Below are positions 15,549 to 23,330 of a stretch of 64,000 bases of DNA, in pieces (the stretch's first letter is position 1; every line of letters starts with the position of its first letter). A program made the translations under genes and the position numbers. Under the pieces are notes generated by a model. That model did no database searches, was not told the origin of the DNA, and worked only from the letters and a program-made list of their open reading frames with translations. Source of the DNA: Aldehydirespirator sp965116965. Its GTDB lineage: Bacteria > Actinomycetota > Acidimicrobiia > Acidimicrobiales > Aldehydirespiratoraceae. The stretch spans positions 2,294,001-2,358,000 of the forward strand of contig OZ220743.1 of NCBI GenBank assembly GCA_965116965.1. Reading direction: 5' to 3'.

Positions 15549-15592
15549 AGTCGTATCGGCCCCGCCCCTCGCCGGGCGGGACCGATACGACT
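15549..15592 (+). promoter_or_regulatory. Long hairpin in the pnp leader (possible RNase III/PNPase autoregulation site)
   Basis: Bases 15549-15567 and 15574-15592 form a 19-bp stem with a single C-A mismatch and a 6-base loop, ending 61 bases before the pnp start. In E. coli a comparable stem in the pnp leader is cut by RNase III and then used by PNPase to repress its own mRNA. The position suggests the same idea here, but this is inference. Confidence 0.6.
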
Positions 15593-15653
15593 GGGAACTG
15601 GCGGGGTCGTGCCCAGAATCGGGCCCCTGCCGGGGTCCTCAAGGAGTATTCCC

Positions 15654-18230
15654 ATGGCTGATGCCATTTCTGCAACTGGTGCGTTCACGCGCGCCGAAGG
15701 CAAGGACGCCACCTTCGAGACGGGCCTGCTGGCCCCGCTCGCGGGTGGCGCCGTCACCGCCCGCATGGGCGACACGGTGGTGCTCGTCACCGCCACCTGC
15801 GCCAAGTCGCCCCGGGAGGGCGCCGACTTCTTCCCCCTCACCGTCGACGTCGAGGAGCGGATGTACGCCGCGGGCCGCATCCCCGGCTCGTTCTTCCGGC
15901 GCGAGGCCCGCGCCGGGGAGCAGGCCATCCTGACCTGCCGGCTGATCGACCGGCCGCTGCGGCCCAGCTTTCCCGACGGGTTCCGCAACGAGGTGCACGT
16001 CGTGGCCACCGTGCTGGGCGCCGACCAGTCCCATCCCTACGACATCGCGGCGCTCAACGCGGCCTCGCTGGCTCTGTGCATCTCGCCGATCCCCTTCGAC
16101 GGACCGATCGGCGCCGTGCGCGTGGCCTGGTCGTCGTCGGGCGAGTGGGTGCCGTTCCCGACGTACGAGGAGGGCGACGCCTCCGCGTTCGAGATGGTGG
16201 TGGCCGGCCGGCTCGACGGCGACGACGTCGCCGTGATGATGGTCGAGGCCGGAGGCACCGCTGCCACCTGGGAGCTGTATTCCAACGGCGTCCCCAAGGT
16301 GGACGAGGACGTTCTCGCGGGCGGCCTGGAGGCGGCCAAGACCTGGATCCGCGAGATGATCGAGCTACAGCAGCAGATGATCGACGCGGTGGGCCCGGCC
16401 GCGAAGATCGACGTGCCTCTGGCGGTCGACTACACCGAGGACGTCCTGGCGGCCGTGCGCGACACCGCCGCCGATCGCATCGATGCGACCCAGCGGATCG
16501 CGGACAAGGCAGACCGGCAGGCCGCCGAGGCTGCCCTGGCCGCCGAAGTGATCGCCGAACTGGACGACCGCTTCAGCGACGACCCGGCCGCGGCCCGGCA
16601 GATCGGCAGCGCCATCCGTACCGTCACCAAGGAGGCGGTGCGACGGCGCATCGTTGCTGAGGGCGTCCGCATCGACGGCCGCTCCACCGACCAGCTGCGC
16701 CCGCTGATGTGCCAGGTCGGGGTGATCCCGACTGCTCACGGCTCGGGGTTGTTCCAGCGGGGTGAGACCCAGGTGCTCAACTTCACGACGCTCGGGATCG
16801 GCCGTAGCGACATGCTGATCGACGACCTGTCGCCCACCGAGAAGAAGCGTTACTTCCACCACTACAACTTCCCGCCCTTCTCCACGGGCGAGACCGGTTT
16901 CATGCGCGGCCCCAAGCGGCGCGAGATCGGGCACGGGGCGCTTGCTGAGCGGGCCGTGTTCCCGGTCGTGCCCGGGTTCGAGGACTGGCCCTACACGGTG
17001 CGCACCGTGTCTGAGGTGATGGCGTCCAACGGGTCGAGCTCCATGGCGTCGGTGTGCGGGTCCACGCTGTCGTTGATGGACGCCGGCGTTCCGATCAAGG
17101 CGCCGGTGGCTGGCGTGGCCATGGGCCTGGTCCACGCCGACGGTGCCTGGGTGACCCTCACCGACATCCTCGGGGCCGAGGACGCTTTCGGAGACATGGA
17201 CTTCAAGGTGGCCGGGACCACTGACTTCATCACTGCGCTGCAGCTCGACACCAAGATCTCGGGCATCCCGGCGTCGGTGCTGGCCGACGCGCTGCGGCAG
17301 GCGCACTCGGCCCGCCTCGACATCCTCGACGTGATGGCCGAGACCATCATCGAGCCGAGGCCCGAGGTGCGCGAGACCGCCCCGAAGATCTCCTCCTTCG
17401 AGATCCCCGTCGAGAAGATCGGCGAGGTGATCGGACCCAAGGGCAAGGTGATCAACGCCATCCAGTCCGAGACCGGAGCCGACATCAGCGTCGACGACGA
17501 CGGCGCGGTCGGCATCGTGGCCATCGCCTCCACCGACGGGGGCGCAGTGCGCGAAGCCGAGCGGCAGATCAAGCTCATCCTGGATCCGCCCACGGCCGAC
17601 GTGGGGGCCACCTACCGGGGACGGGTCGTGAACATCACCAAGTTCGGGGCGTTCGTGAACATCCTCCCCGGGCGCGACGGTCTGGTGCACATCTCCAAGC
17701 TGGGCGGCGGCAGGCGCATCGACAGGGTCGAGGATGTGCTCGAACTCGGCGAGGAGATCGAGGTAGAAGTCGAGGACGTCGACCCCAACGGAAAAATCTC
17801 GCTCATTCCCATACAGGAGCAGGGCGACGGCGACGGACCCGCTCCGACCCGGCGCCGGGAAACGTCCCGCGCCGGCATCGATGGCGGTGAGAGGCGAGGC
17901 GAGCCCGGTCGCTATGCTCAGGGCCGCGGCCCGGGCGGCGGTGGCTGGGACCGTGATCCGGGCCGGGGCGGACGTGAGAACTCCTTCGGCCGCGACCGGG
18001 ACCGGGGCCGGTCCGCGCCGAGGCGATCTGAGGGGGGCCGTGCCGACGGCGACGCCCGCCGCGGCGACCGCGGCGGCTCCCGGACCAGGCACTCGTCGCC
18101 GGCGTCCAGCGCCAAGGCGGTCTCGTTCGAGGATTCCTTCGACTCGGAGTTGGAGCGAGAGTTCGGCGAGCTGGGTCCGGATCCCCGGGTCCGGCGCGGG
18201 GGGCGCCGCGGCGGCCGGGGGCCCCGCTAA
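15654..18230 (+). CDS. pnp: Polyribonucleotide nucleotidyltransferase (PNPase)
   Basis: Phosphorolytic 3'-5' exoribonuclease and RNA tailing enzyme. From ATG 15654 it is 858 residues. Two RNase PH cores: the first contains RMYAAGRIPGSFFRREAR, the second FTTLGIGRSDMLIDDLSPTEKKRYFHHYNFPPFSTGE, with the catalytic-site region SVCGSTLSLMDAGVPI and GAEDAFGDMDFKVAGT. A KH domain follows (VEKIGEVIGPKGKVINAIQ), then an S1 domain (GRVVNITKFGAFVNILPGRDGLVHISKL). The last 120 or so residues are a disordered Arg/Gly/Asp-rich tail ending RRGGRRGGRGPR, longer than in most bacterial PNPases. The dapB start follows three bases after the stop. Confidence 0.97.
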   Translation: MADAISATGAFTRAEGKDATFETGLLAPLAGGAVTARMGDTVVLVTATCAKSPREGADFFPLTVDVEERMYAAGRIPGSFFRREARAGEQAILTCRLIDRPLRPSFPDGFRNEVHVVATVLGADQSHPYDIAALNAASLALCISPIPFDGPIGAVRVAWSSSGEWVPFPTYEEGDASAFEMVVAGRLDGDDVAVMMVEAGGTAATWELYSNGVPKVDEDVLAGGLEAAKTWIREMIELQQQMIDAVGPAAKIDVPLAVDYTEDVLAAVRDTAADRIDATQRIADKADRQAAEAALAAEVIAELDDRFSDDPAAARQIGSAIRTVTKEAVRRRIVAEGVRIDGRSTDQLRPLMCQVGVIPTAHGSGLFQRGETQVLNFTTLGIGRSDMLIDDLSPTEKKRYFHHYNFPPFSTGETGFMRGPKRREIGHGALAERAVFPVVPGFEDWPYTVRTVSEVMASNGSSSMASVCGSTLSLMDAGVPIKAPVAGVAMGLVHADGAWVTLTDILGAEDAFGDMDFKVAGTTDFITALQLDTKISGIPASVLADALRQAHSARLDILDVMAETIIEPRPEVRETAPKISSFEIPVEKIGEVIGPKGKVINAIQSETGADISVDDDGAVGIVAIASTDGGAVREAERQIKLILDPPTADVGATYRGRVVNITKFGAFVNILPGRDGLVHISKLGGGRRIDRVEDVLELGEEIEVEVEDVDPNGKISLIPIQEQGDGDGPAPTRRRETSRAGIDGGERRGEPGRYAQGRGPGGGGWDRDPGRGGRENSFGRDRDRGRSAPRRSEGGRADGDARRGDRGGSRTRHSSPASSAKAVSFEDSFDSELEREFGELGPDPRVRRGGRRGGRGPR

Positions 18231-18233
18231 CCC

Positions 18234-18965
18234 ATGATCAGGCTCGGTGTCTGCGGCGCCTCGGGACGCATGGGCGCCGAGGCCTGCCGGGCTATCGACG
18301 CCGATCCGGATACAGAGCTGCTGGCCGCGATCGGCTCGGCCGGCTCGGTCGACGCCTTCGTCGAGGCGGGCGTCGAGGCAGTGGTGGACTTCACCGTCGC
18401 GGCGGCGGTCCGGTCCAATGCTCCAGTGCTCGCCGCGGCAGGCATCCACGCAGTGATCGGAACCTCCGGCCTGGATGCCGGCGATCTGGAGGCACTGCGG
18501 GAGGGCTTCGTGCGCAGCCACTGCATCGTCGCGCCGAACTTCGCGGTGGGCGCGGTGCTCATGACTCGGTTCGCGGCCCTGGCCGCCCCGTACTTCGACA
18601 CCGCTGAGGTGATCGAAATGCACCACGACCGCAAGGTGGACGCGCCTTCGGGCACCGCCATTGCGACCGTCGAGGCGATGGCGGCGGCGTCCGGCGATTG
18701 GGCGCCGGACCCCACGTCCAGCGAGAGCCTGCCGGGAGCACGCGGCGGCCGCGGTCCCGCCGGGATACCGGTTCACTCGGTGCGCCTCAAGGGCCTGGTC
18801 GCGCATCAGGAGGTGCTGCTCGGCGGGCCCGGCGAGGTCCTTGCGATCCGCCACGACACGATCGACCGGTCGGCGTTCATGCCGGGAATGCTCCTGGCGG
18901 CGAAGCAGGTGGTGACGCTCGCGCCGGGCGTGACCGTCGGCCTCGGCGAGGTCCTGGGCATCTGA
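18234..18965 (+). CDS. dapB: 4-hydroxy-tetrahydrodipicolinate reductase
   Basis: Second step of the diaminopimelate/lysine branch: NAD(P)H reduction of 4-hydroxy-tetrahydrodipicolinate. 243 residues. The N-terminal nucleotide site is LGVCGASGRMG, the catalytic His-Lys region EVIEMHHDRKVDAPSGTA is intact, and the C-terminal FMPGMLLAAKQV matches the family. It begins three bases after pnp, so it is co-transcribed with it. It belongs with dapA, dapC, dapD, dapE and dapF elsewhere in this window. Confidence 0.97.
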   Translation: MIRLGVCGASGRMGAEACRAIDADPDTELLAAIGSAGSVDAFVEAGVEAVVDFTVAAAVRSNAPVLAAAGIHAVIGTSGLDAGDLEALREGFVRSHCIVAPNFAVGAVLMTRFAALAAPYFDTAEVIEMHHDRKVDAPSGTAIATVEAMAAASGDWAPDPTSSESLPGARGGRGPAGIPVHSVRLKGLVAHQEVLLGGPGEVLAIRHDTIDRSAFMPGMLLAAKQVVTLAPGVTVGLGEVLGI

Positions 18966-18985
18966 GGCCAGAACGGGGGCAGTGA

Positions 18986-19732
18986 GTGCGCCGGCTGGCG
19001 TCTCCGGGGTGGATCGCCTCGCACATCTTCGCGCTGGCGATGGTGGTGCTGATGGTCAACCTGGGGTTCTGGCAGCTCCGCCGGCTGGATGAGCGCCGAG
19101 CCGGCAACGCCGAGGTCGCCGCGGCGATGTTGCAGGCCCCCTCGGACATTGCCGCCTACCTCGACGCACTCGGGCCTCCCCCGGAGTACACCGCGGTGGC
19201 GGCCGCGGGCAGCTACCTCCCCGAGGCGGAGGTGCGCATCGGCAACCGCAGCAGCGGCGGGCAGCCCGGCTTCTGGCTGGCCACGCCGCTGGATCTCGGC
19301 GACGGCCGGGCGGTAGCGGTGGTGAGGGGCTGGATCCCCCGGCGCAGCGTGACTGGTCTGGACGACCGCAGCCCGGCCCCGCCGGCAGGAGAAGTCGTCG
19401 TGGTCGGGCTCGCCTTCGACAGTGTCGGAGGCGGCAGGGTCGCGGAGACCTCCCCCGGTCATGTGCCGGAGATCTCCCGTATGGACCTGGACCGCTTCGC
19501 GGAGGTCTCGGGCATCGACGTCGAGGGGGTGTGGATCAGGCTGCGGGCCCAGTCGCCGCCCCAGCCCGAAGGTCTGCCCGTCCCGGTGCCGGACCCCGAT
19601 CTGGGCGAGGGACCCCACCTGTCGTACGCGTTCCAGTGGTTCTTCTTCTCGGCCGGCGCGATCGTGGTGTACGCGCTGATCCTCCGCCGAGCCGCCGCCG
19701 GCCGCCAAGAACCGCCCGACGCTTGGGCCTGA
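18986..19732 (+). CDS. SURF1 family cytochrome oxidase assembly protein
   Basis: A 248-residue membrane protein with one N-terminal segment (IFALAMVVLMVNLGFWQLRRL) and one C-terminal segment (WFFFSAGAIVVYALIL), the two-helix layout of SURF1. The GFWQLRRLDERR motif after the first helix and HLSYAFQWFFFS before the second are diagnostic. The periplasmic loop has GWIPR. SURF1 helps insert haem into aa3-type oxidase subunit I. GTG 18986 follows dapB by 20 bases; GTG 18982 is out of frame. No oxidase genes are next to it. Confidence 0.88.
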   Translation: MRRLASPGWIASHIFALAMVVLMVNLGFWQLRRLDERRAGNAEVAAAMLQAPSDIAAYLDALGPPPEYTAVAAAGSYLPEAEVRIGNRSSGGQPGFWLATPLDLGDGRAVAVVRGWIPRRSVTGLDDRSPAPPAGEVVVVGLAFDSVGGGRVAETSPGHVPEISRMDLDRFAEVSGIDVEGVWIRLRAQSPPQPEGLPVPVPDPDLGEGPHLSYAFQWFFFSAGAIVVYALILRRAAAGRQEPPDAWA

Positions 19733-19766
19733 CCGGCTGGTGTTGCAGTAGTGCTGATTGGAGGAT

Positions 19767-19850
19767 CATTGCGCTTCAAGCCTCCAAGCACTGATGCGCT
19801 GAGTCTCCGAACACTGCTACGCTGAGTCGCCGAACATCGCTACGCTAAGG
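19767..19850 (+). repeat. Degenerate 23-bp tandem repeats upstream of the ATPase gene
   Basis: Units at 19789-19811 and 19812-19834 share CACTG-N3-CGCTGAGTC-N2-CGAA. A third, shortened unit runs 19835-19850 and a diverged one occupies about 19767-19788. The array ends at the GTG start of the next gene. Spacing near two helical turns suggests an array of protein-binding sites over the promoter, possibly autoregulatory. Confidence 0.6.
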
Positions 19851-19853
19851 CAT

Positions 19854-21107
19854 GTGGAGTACATACCTCGCCTGGTGGACACCCAGCTCGCGCGGGCCCG
19901 TCGAACCCATCCCGTGGTGCTGGTCACAGGCGCCAGGGGCGTCGGCAAGACCACGACGGCACTGCAGGCGGCCAGGTCGAGCGCGTTTCTCGACGACGCG
20001 GCCACCCGCACCGTCTTCCAGGACAGTCCCGAGGCCGCCCTCGCTCAATACCGGGAGCCGCTCCTGGTGGACGAGTGGCAGCTGGCGCCCGAGGTGGTGA
20101 GGGCGATCAAGCGCACCGTCGACCGGGACCGAAGGCCCGGGCGGTTCATCCTCACCGGCTCACCCGACCCGCGGGGCCGGTCAGAGTTCCAGGCGTTGAC
20201 CGGCCGGGCCGCGATCGTGCGGCTCAACCCGATGACCGAGAGGGAGCGGAGCATGAGGGTCGCGGATCCGCGCCGGGCCCCGGCAGTCGCCGGGCTGGTG
20301 TCGGGCACCCCGCCCGGAGCCTCTCCGGCGCAGACGCCCGACATCTTCGAGTACCTCGACATGGCCGCAGTCGGCGGCTTCCCCGAATGCGCACCGGAGG
20401 GCTCCGCGGCCCGCTCGCAGACGTGGTGCCGCGACTACCTGAGCGTTCTGCTGCGGCGGGACCTGCCCCTGTTCGGCACGCGGCGCTCAGCCTCGCACTT
20501 CCGCAGGTACCTCGCCGCCGCCGCCCTTCACACCGCACGGTCGCCCGAAGACGGGAGCCTGCGCAACGCCGCCGGAGTCAATCCCGGAACCCACCGGGAC
20601 TACCGCCACATCCTGCTCGACATGGACATGACCGTCGAAGTGCCCGCGTTCATCAGCGAGGACATCCCCAATCTCGCCAAGTCCCCCAAGATGCTGTTCA
20701 GCGACTCCGGGCTGCTGATCGCGGCGATGAATGTGCCGCTGGCCCGCCTGAAGCTGAACGGCGACATCTATGGCAGGGTCATCGAGACATTCGCGCTCAA
20801 CCAGCTCCGCGCCGAGCTCGAGGCGCTGGGCATGCGGGATGCGCTGAGCCACCTCCGCACCCACAAGGGCGCCCATGAGATCGACGCCGTCGTCGAGACC
20901 ACCGACGGCGGCATCGTCGCAATCGAGGTCAAGTCGGCCAACCGGCACCGGCCCGGCGACATCAAGCACATCGAATGGCTCTCCGAGAAAGTCGGGGACA
21001 GATTCAAGCTGGGACTGGTGCTCACCACCGGCATCCACGTCAGCCACATCCGAAGTGACAGGAGCGACAGGATCTGGGCCGCACCGATCAGCGTGCTCTG
21101 GCACTAG
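19854..21107 (+). CDS. ATPase of the AAA_14/DUF4143 family
   Basis: A 417-residue P-loop ATPase. Walker A is VLVTGARGVGKTTTALQAA (about residue 23), and Walker B-like PLLVDEWQLAPEVVRAIK follows. The sensor region is GRFILTGSPDP. The DUF4143 part includes DLPLFGTRRSASHFRRYLAAAA and KMLFSDSGLL. The C-terminal nuclease-like motif is HEIDAVVETTDGGIVAIEVKSAN, with the E-x-K core of the PD-(D/E)XK fold. Biological role is unsettled; members are frequent in accessory loci and can occur near toxin-antitoxin or defence genes. Start is GTG 19854. It converges on a related gene 12 bases away and both proteins end with the same motif (W-A/S-A-P-I/V-S-V-L-W). Confidence 0.87.
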   Translation: MEYIPRLVDTQLARARRTHPVVLVTGARGVGKTTTALQAARSSAFLDDAATRTVFQDSPEAALAQYREPLLVDEWQLAPEVVRAIKRTVDRDRRPGRFILTGSPDPRGRSEFQALTGRAAIVRLNPMTERERSMRVADPRRAPAVAGLVSGTPPGASPAQTPDIFEYLDMAAVGGFPECAPEGSAARSQTWCRDYLSVLLRRDLPLFGTRRSASHFRRYLAAAALHTARSPEDGSLRNAAGVNPGTHRDYRHILLDMDMTVEVPAFISEDIPNLAKSPKMLFSDSGLLIAAMNVPLARLKLNGDIYGRVIETFALNQLRAELEALGMRDALSHLRTHKGAHEIDAVVETTDGGIVAIEVKSANRHRPGDIKHIEWLSEKVGDRFKLGLVLTTGIHVSHIRSDRSDRIWAAPISVLWH

Positions 21108-21119
21108 GTGTGACGGCGG

Positions 21120-22286
21120 TCATTGCCAGAGAACGGAGACGGGGGCCGACCAGATGCGGCCGGCGGGCCCGTCGCTGAGGAGGCTGGGAGGCCGGCTGCC
21201 GGTGTGCAGCAGTGCACCGCCCGCGAAGGACTCCCCGAGCAGTTCCCGCATCCAGAACAGGTGCCGGGCCTCGCTGCGCCCGCCGTGCACCCCGGCCTTG
21301 ACCTCCACGGCGGCCACGCCGCGGATTCCGGCGTCGAGCACGAAGTCCACCTCGCGGTCGTTGCGCCGGAGGTGGGCCAGTTTGTGCCGGGCGCCGGACG
21401 CGGAGGTCTGGGCTCGCAGCTGGGCGGCTACGAACGTCTCGAGCAGTCGGCCCCGAAGGTCGGCGCTGTGGCGGATGAGCGATGCGTCGGCGTCCCACGC
21501 CGCGGCCAGCAGTCCGGCGTCCACGAGCAGGCGCTTGGGCGCCCGCCGGAGATGGCTGATGCGGTTGCTGTGGAACGACGGGACGTCGGCTACCAGATAC
21601 GTGCGCGTCAGCAGCCGCAGGTAGGCGTCGCCTGTGTTGCGCGAGATGCCGGCGTCGTCGCAGAGCCGCTTGAGCGGCACCACACCGGCGGAATGGAGCG
21701 CGTAGCAGTCCACGAAGTCCGCCAGCTTCGACCGGTCGTGGCGGCCGACGAGGCTGTCCACGTTGACTGTGCCGTCGATGCGGTTGCGCAGCCTGGCCGC
21801 CCTCGCCTCGGGGTCGGGCTCGTCCATGGTGTTCGGGTAGCCGCTTTGCAGGGCGAGGTCGACGTAGTCGTTGATTGACAGGTCGATGTCGTCGGCCTCC
21901 AGGTCGAGCCCGTCGAACAGCCTTTGGGCGAGCGTCGGTCCCGGCCGTCCCCGCCGCTCGGCGACACTGAACGGGTACATGTCGACAGCCTCGGAGCGCC
22001 CGGTCAGCGGCATCTGCTCCCAGCTGTCGCCGCGCACCGAGCCGGTGATGATGAACTGCCCTGGAGCGCCGGACGTGTCCAGGTGGGCCTTGACCGCCCA
22101 CAGCACCTCCGGTGCTTCCTGCCATTCGTCTATCAGCAGCGGGGTGCGCCGGCCCAGCAATGCCGAGGCGGGGTCTTCGCGCACCGCTACTTCGGTGTGG
22201 CCCAAGGGTGTCGGCCTCGCACCTTGTCCCTGTCCGGCAGGGTCCGAAACCATGTGCGGTATCCAGGTGTTGTTAGCATCTTTCAC
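21120..22286 (-). CDS. DUF4143-family ATPase homologue lacking the P-loop (probably degenerate)
   Basis: A 388-residue relative of the convergent neighbour. It keeps TPLLIDEWQEAPEVLWAVKAH (Walker B region), GQFIITGSVRG, KRLLVDAGLLAAAWD and DFVLDAGIRGVAAVEVKAG (nuclease-like E-x-K). The first about 30 residues, however, are unlike the family and no Walker A motif exists before the Walker B segment, so roughly 50-60 N-terminal residues have been lost or replaced. It is therefore likely inactive as an ATPase, unless it works with the intact homologue. ATG 22286 is within an AT-rich patch containing an inverted repeat; the true translation start is uncertain. Confidence 0.7.
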   Translation of the reverse strand: MKDANNTWIPHMVSDPAGQGQGARPTPLGHTEVAVREDPASALLGRRTPLLIDEWQEAPEVLWAVKAHLDTSGAPGQFIITGSVRGDSWEQMPLTGRSEAVDMYPFSVAERRGRPGPTLAQRLFDGLDLEADDIDLSINDYVDLALQSGYPNTMDEPDPEARAARLRNRIDGTVNVDSLVGRHDRSKLADFVDCYALHSAGVVPLKRLCDDAGISRNTGDAYLRLLTRTYLVADVPSFHSNRISHLRRAPKRLLVDAGLLAAAWDADASLIRHSADLRGRLLETFVAAQLRAQTSASGARHKLAHLRRNDREVDFVLDAGIRGVAAVEVKAGVHGGRSEARHLFWMRELLGESFAGGALLHTGSRPPSLLSDGPAGRIWSAPVSVLWQ

Positions 22287-22298
22287 ATGAAGTGTGAA
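22282..22298. promoter_or_regulatory. Operator-like inverted repeat
   Basis: TTCACA (22282-22287) and TGTGAA (22293-22298) form a perfect 6-bp inverted repeat with a 5-base spacer. It overlaps the putative start of the minus-strand DUF4143 gene and lies 69 bases before dapA. The surrounding sequence is AT-rich compared with the rest of the window. It may bind a regulator of either gene. Confidence 0.35.
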
Positions 22299-22366
22299 TA
22301 TATCTTGTTGCTATTGGCTTGTCGGCTGGATGGTCGCCTGATGGTCACGGGCTAGGGTTGTAGGCC

Positions 22367-23323
22367 ATGGGCCGGTTTGGACGTGTTCTTACGGCGATGG
22401 TCACCCCCTTCACCGAGGGCGGGGCGCTCGACCTCGACGGCGCGGCTCGACTCGCCCGGTGGCTCGTGGCCAACGGCAACGAGGGACTCGTCGTGGCTGG
22501 AACCACCGGCGAGAGCCCGACCCTCACCCACACCGAGCAGGCCGAACTGGTAGCTGCGGTGGTGGAAGCAGTCGACGTGCCGGTCGTCGCCGGCGCCGGA
22601 AGCAACGACACCCGCGCCGCCATCGACCTCACCGAGCGCTGCGCCGCCGCCGGCGCCGACGGGATCCTGCATGTGGCCGGCTACTACAACCGGCCGTCGC
22701 AGGCCGGGCTCGACGCGCACTTCCGGCACTGCGCGGACGCGACGGACCTTCCCGTCCTCATCTACGACATACCGGGCCGCACCGGCCGCAAGGTCGCCAC
22801 CGAGACCATGGCCCGGCTGGCCCGCGAGGTCCCGAACATCGTCGGCGTCAAGGACGCGGCCGGGTCCCCCGGCGAGACGGCCCGCCTGCTGGAGATGGCG
22901 CCGGACGGCTTCGAGGTGTACTCGGGCGACGACTCGCTCACCCTGCCGCTGATGTCGATCGGCGCGGTGGGCGTCATCGGTGTGGCCACTCACTGGGCGG
23001 GCATCCAGATGAAGGCCATGTTCGACGCGTTCGAGAGCGGCCGAGTCGCCGAAGCTACTGCGATCAACCGCCGCCTGCTCGACTCCTACGACTTCGAGAC
23101 CGGCGACGCCGCTCCCAATCCCGTGCCCACCAAGTGCATGATGCGGGTGCTGGGGCTGCCCGCGGGGCCATGCCGCCTGCCCATGGGGCCGGAGCCGTCA
23201 GGGCTCGAGGACCGCGCCCGGGAGGTCCTCGCCGCGCTGAGAGGCCCCCGGTCGCGGGTCGCCGAACCCGCGGACGCGGCAGTTCAGGTTCTCGCAGAGC
23301 CGGCACCCGTCGGTACCGGCTGA
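22367..23323 (+). CDS. dapA: 4-hydroxy-tetrahydrodipicolinate synthase
   Basis: Condenses pyruvate with aspartate semialdehyde, the committed step to diaminopimelate. 318 residues, class I aldolase TIM barrel. Signature pieces: LTAMVTPFTEGGALD, VVAGTTGESPTLTHTEQ, the active-site Tyr in HVAGYYNRPSQ, and the Schiff-base Lys in NIVGVKDAAGSPGE. The C-terminus is slightly extended. The rnj start follows after seven bases; dapA-rnj-ftsK is a conserved actinobacterial order (as in Mycobacterium). Confidence 0.97.
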   Translation: MGRFGRVLTAMVTPFTEGGALDLDGAARLARWLVANGNEGLVVAGTTGESPTLTHTEQAELVAAVVEAVDVPVVAGAGSNDTRAAIDLTERCAAAGADGILHVAGYYNRPSQAGLDAHFRHCADATDLPVLIYDIPGRTGRKVATETMARLAREVPNIVGVKDAAGSPGETARLLEMAPDGFEVYSGDDSLTLPLMSIGAVGVIGVATHWAGIQMKAMFDAFESGRVAEATAINRRLLDSYDFETGDAAPNPVPTKCMMRVLGLPAGPCRLPMGPEPSGLEDRAREVLAALRGPRSRVAEPADAAVQVLAEPAPVGTG

Positions 23324-23330
23324 CCCGGCC

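Noticed and set aside
16365..18854. 829-codon open frame antisense to pnp and dapB
   Set aside because: High-GC codon bias leaves the antisense frame open; pnp and dapB on the plus strand have full family signatures.
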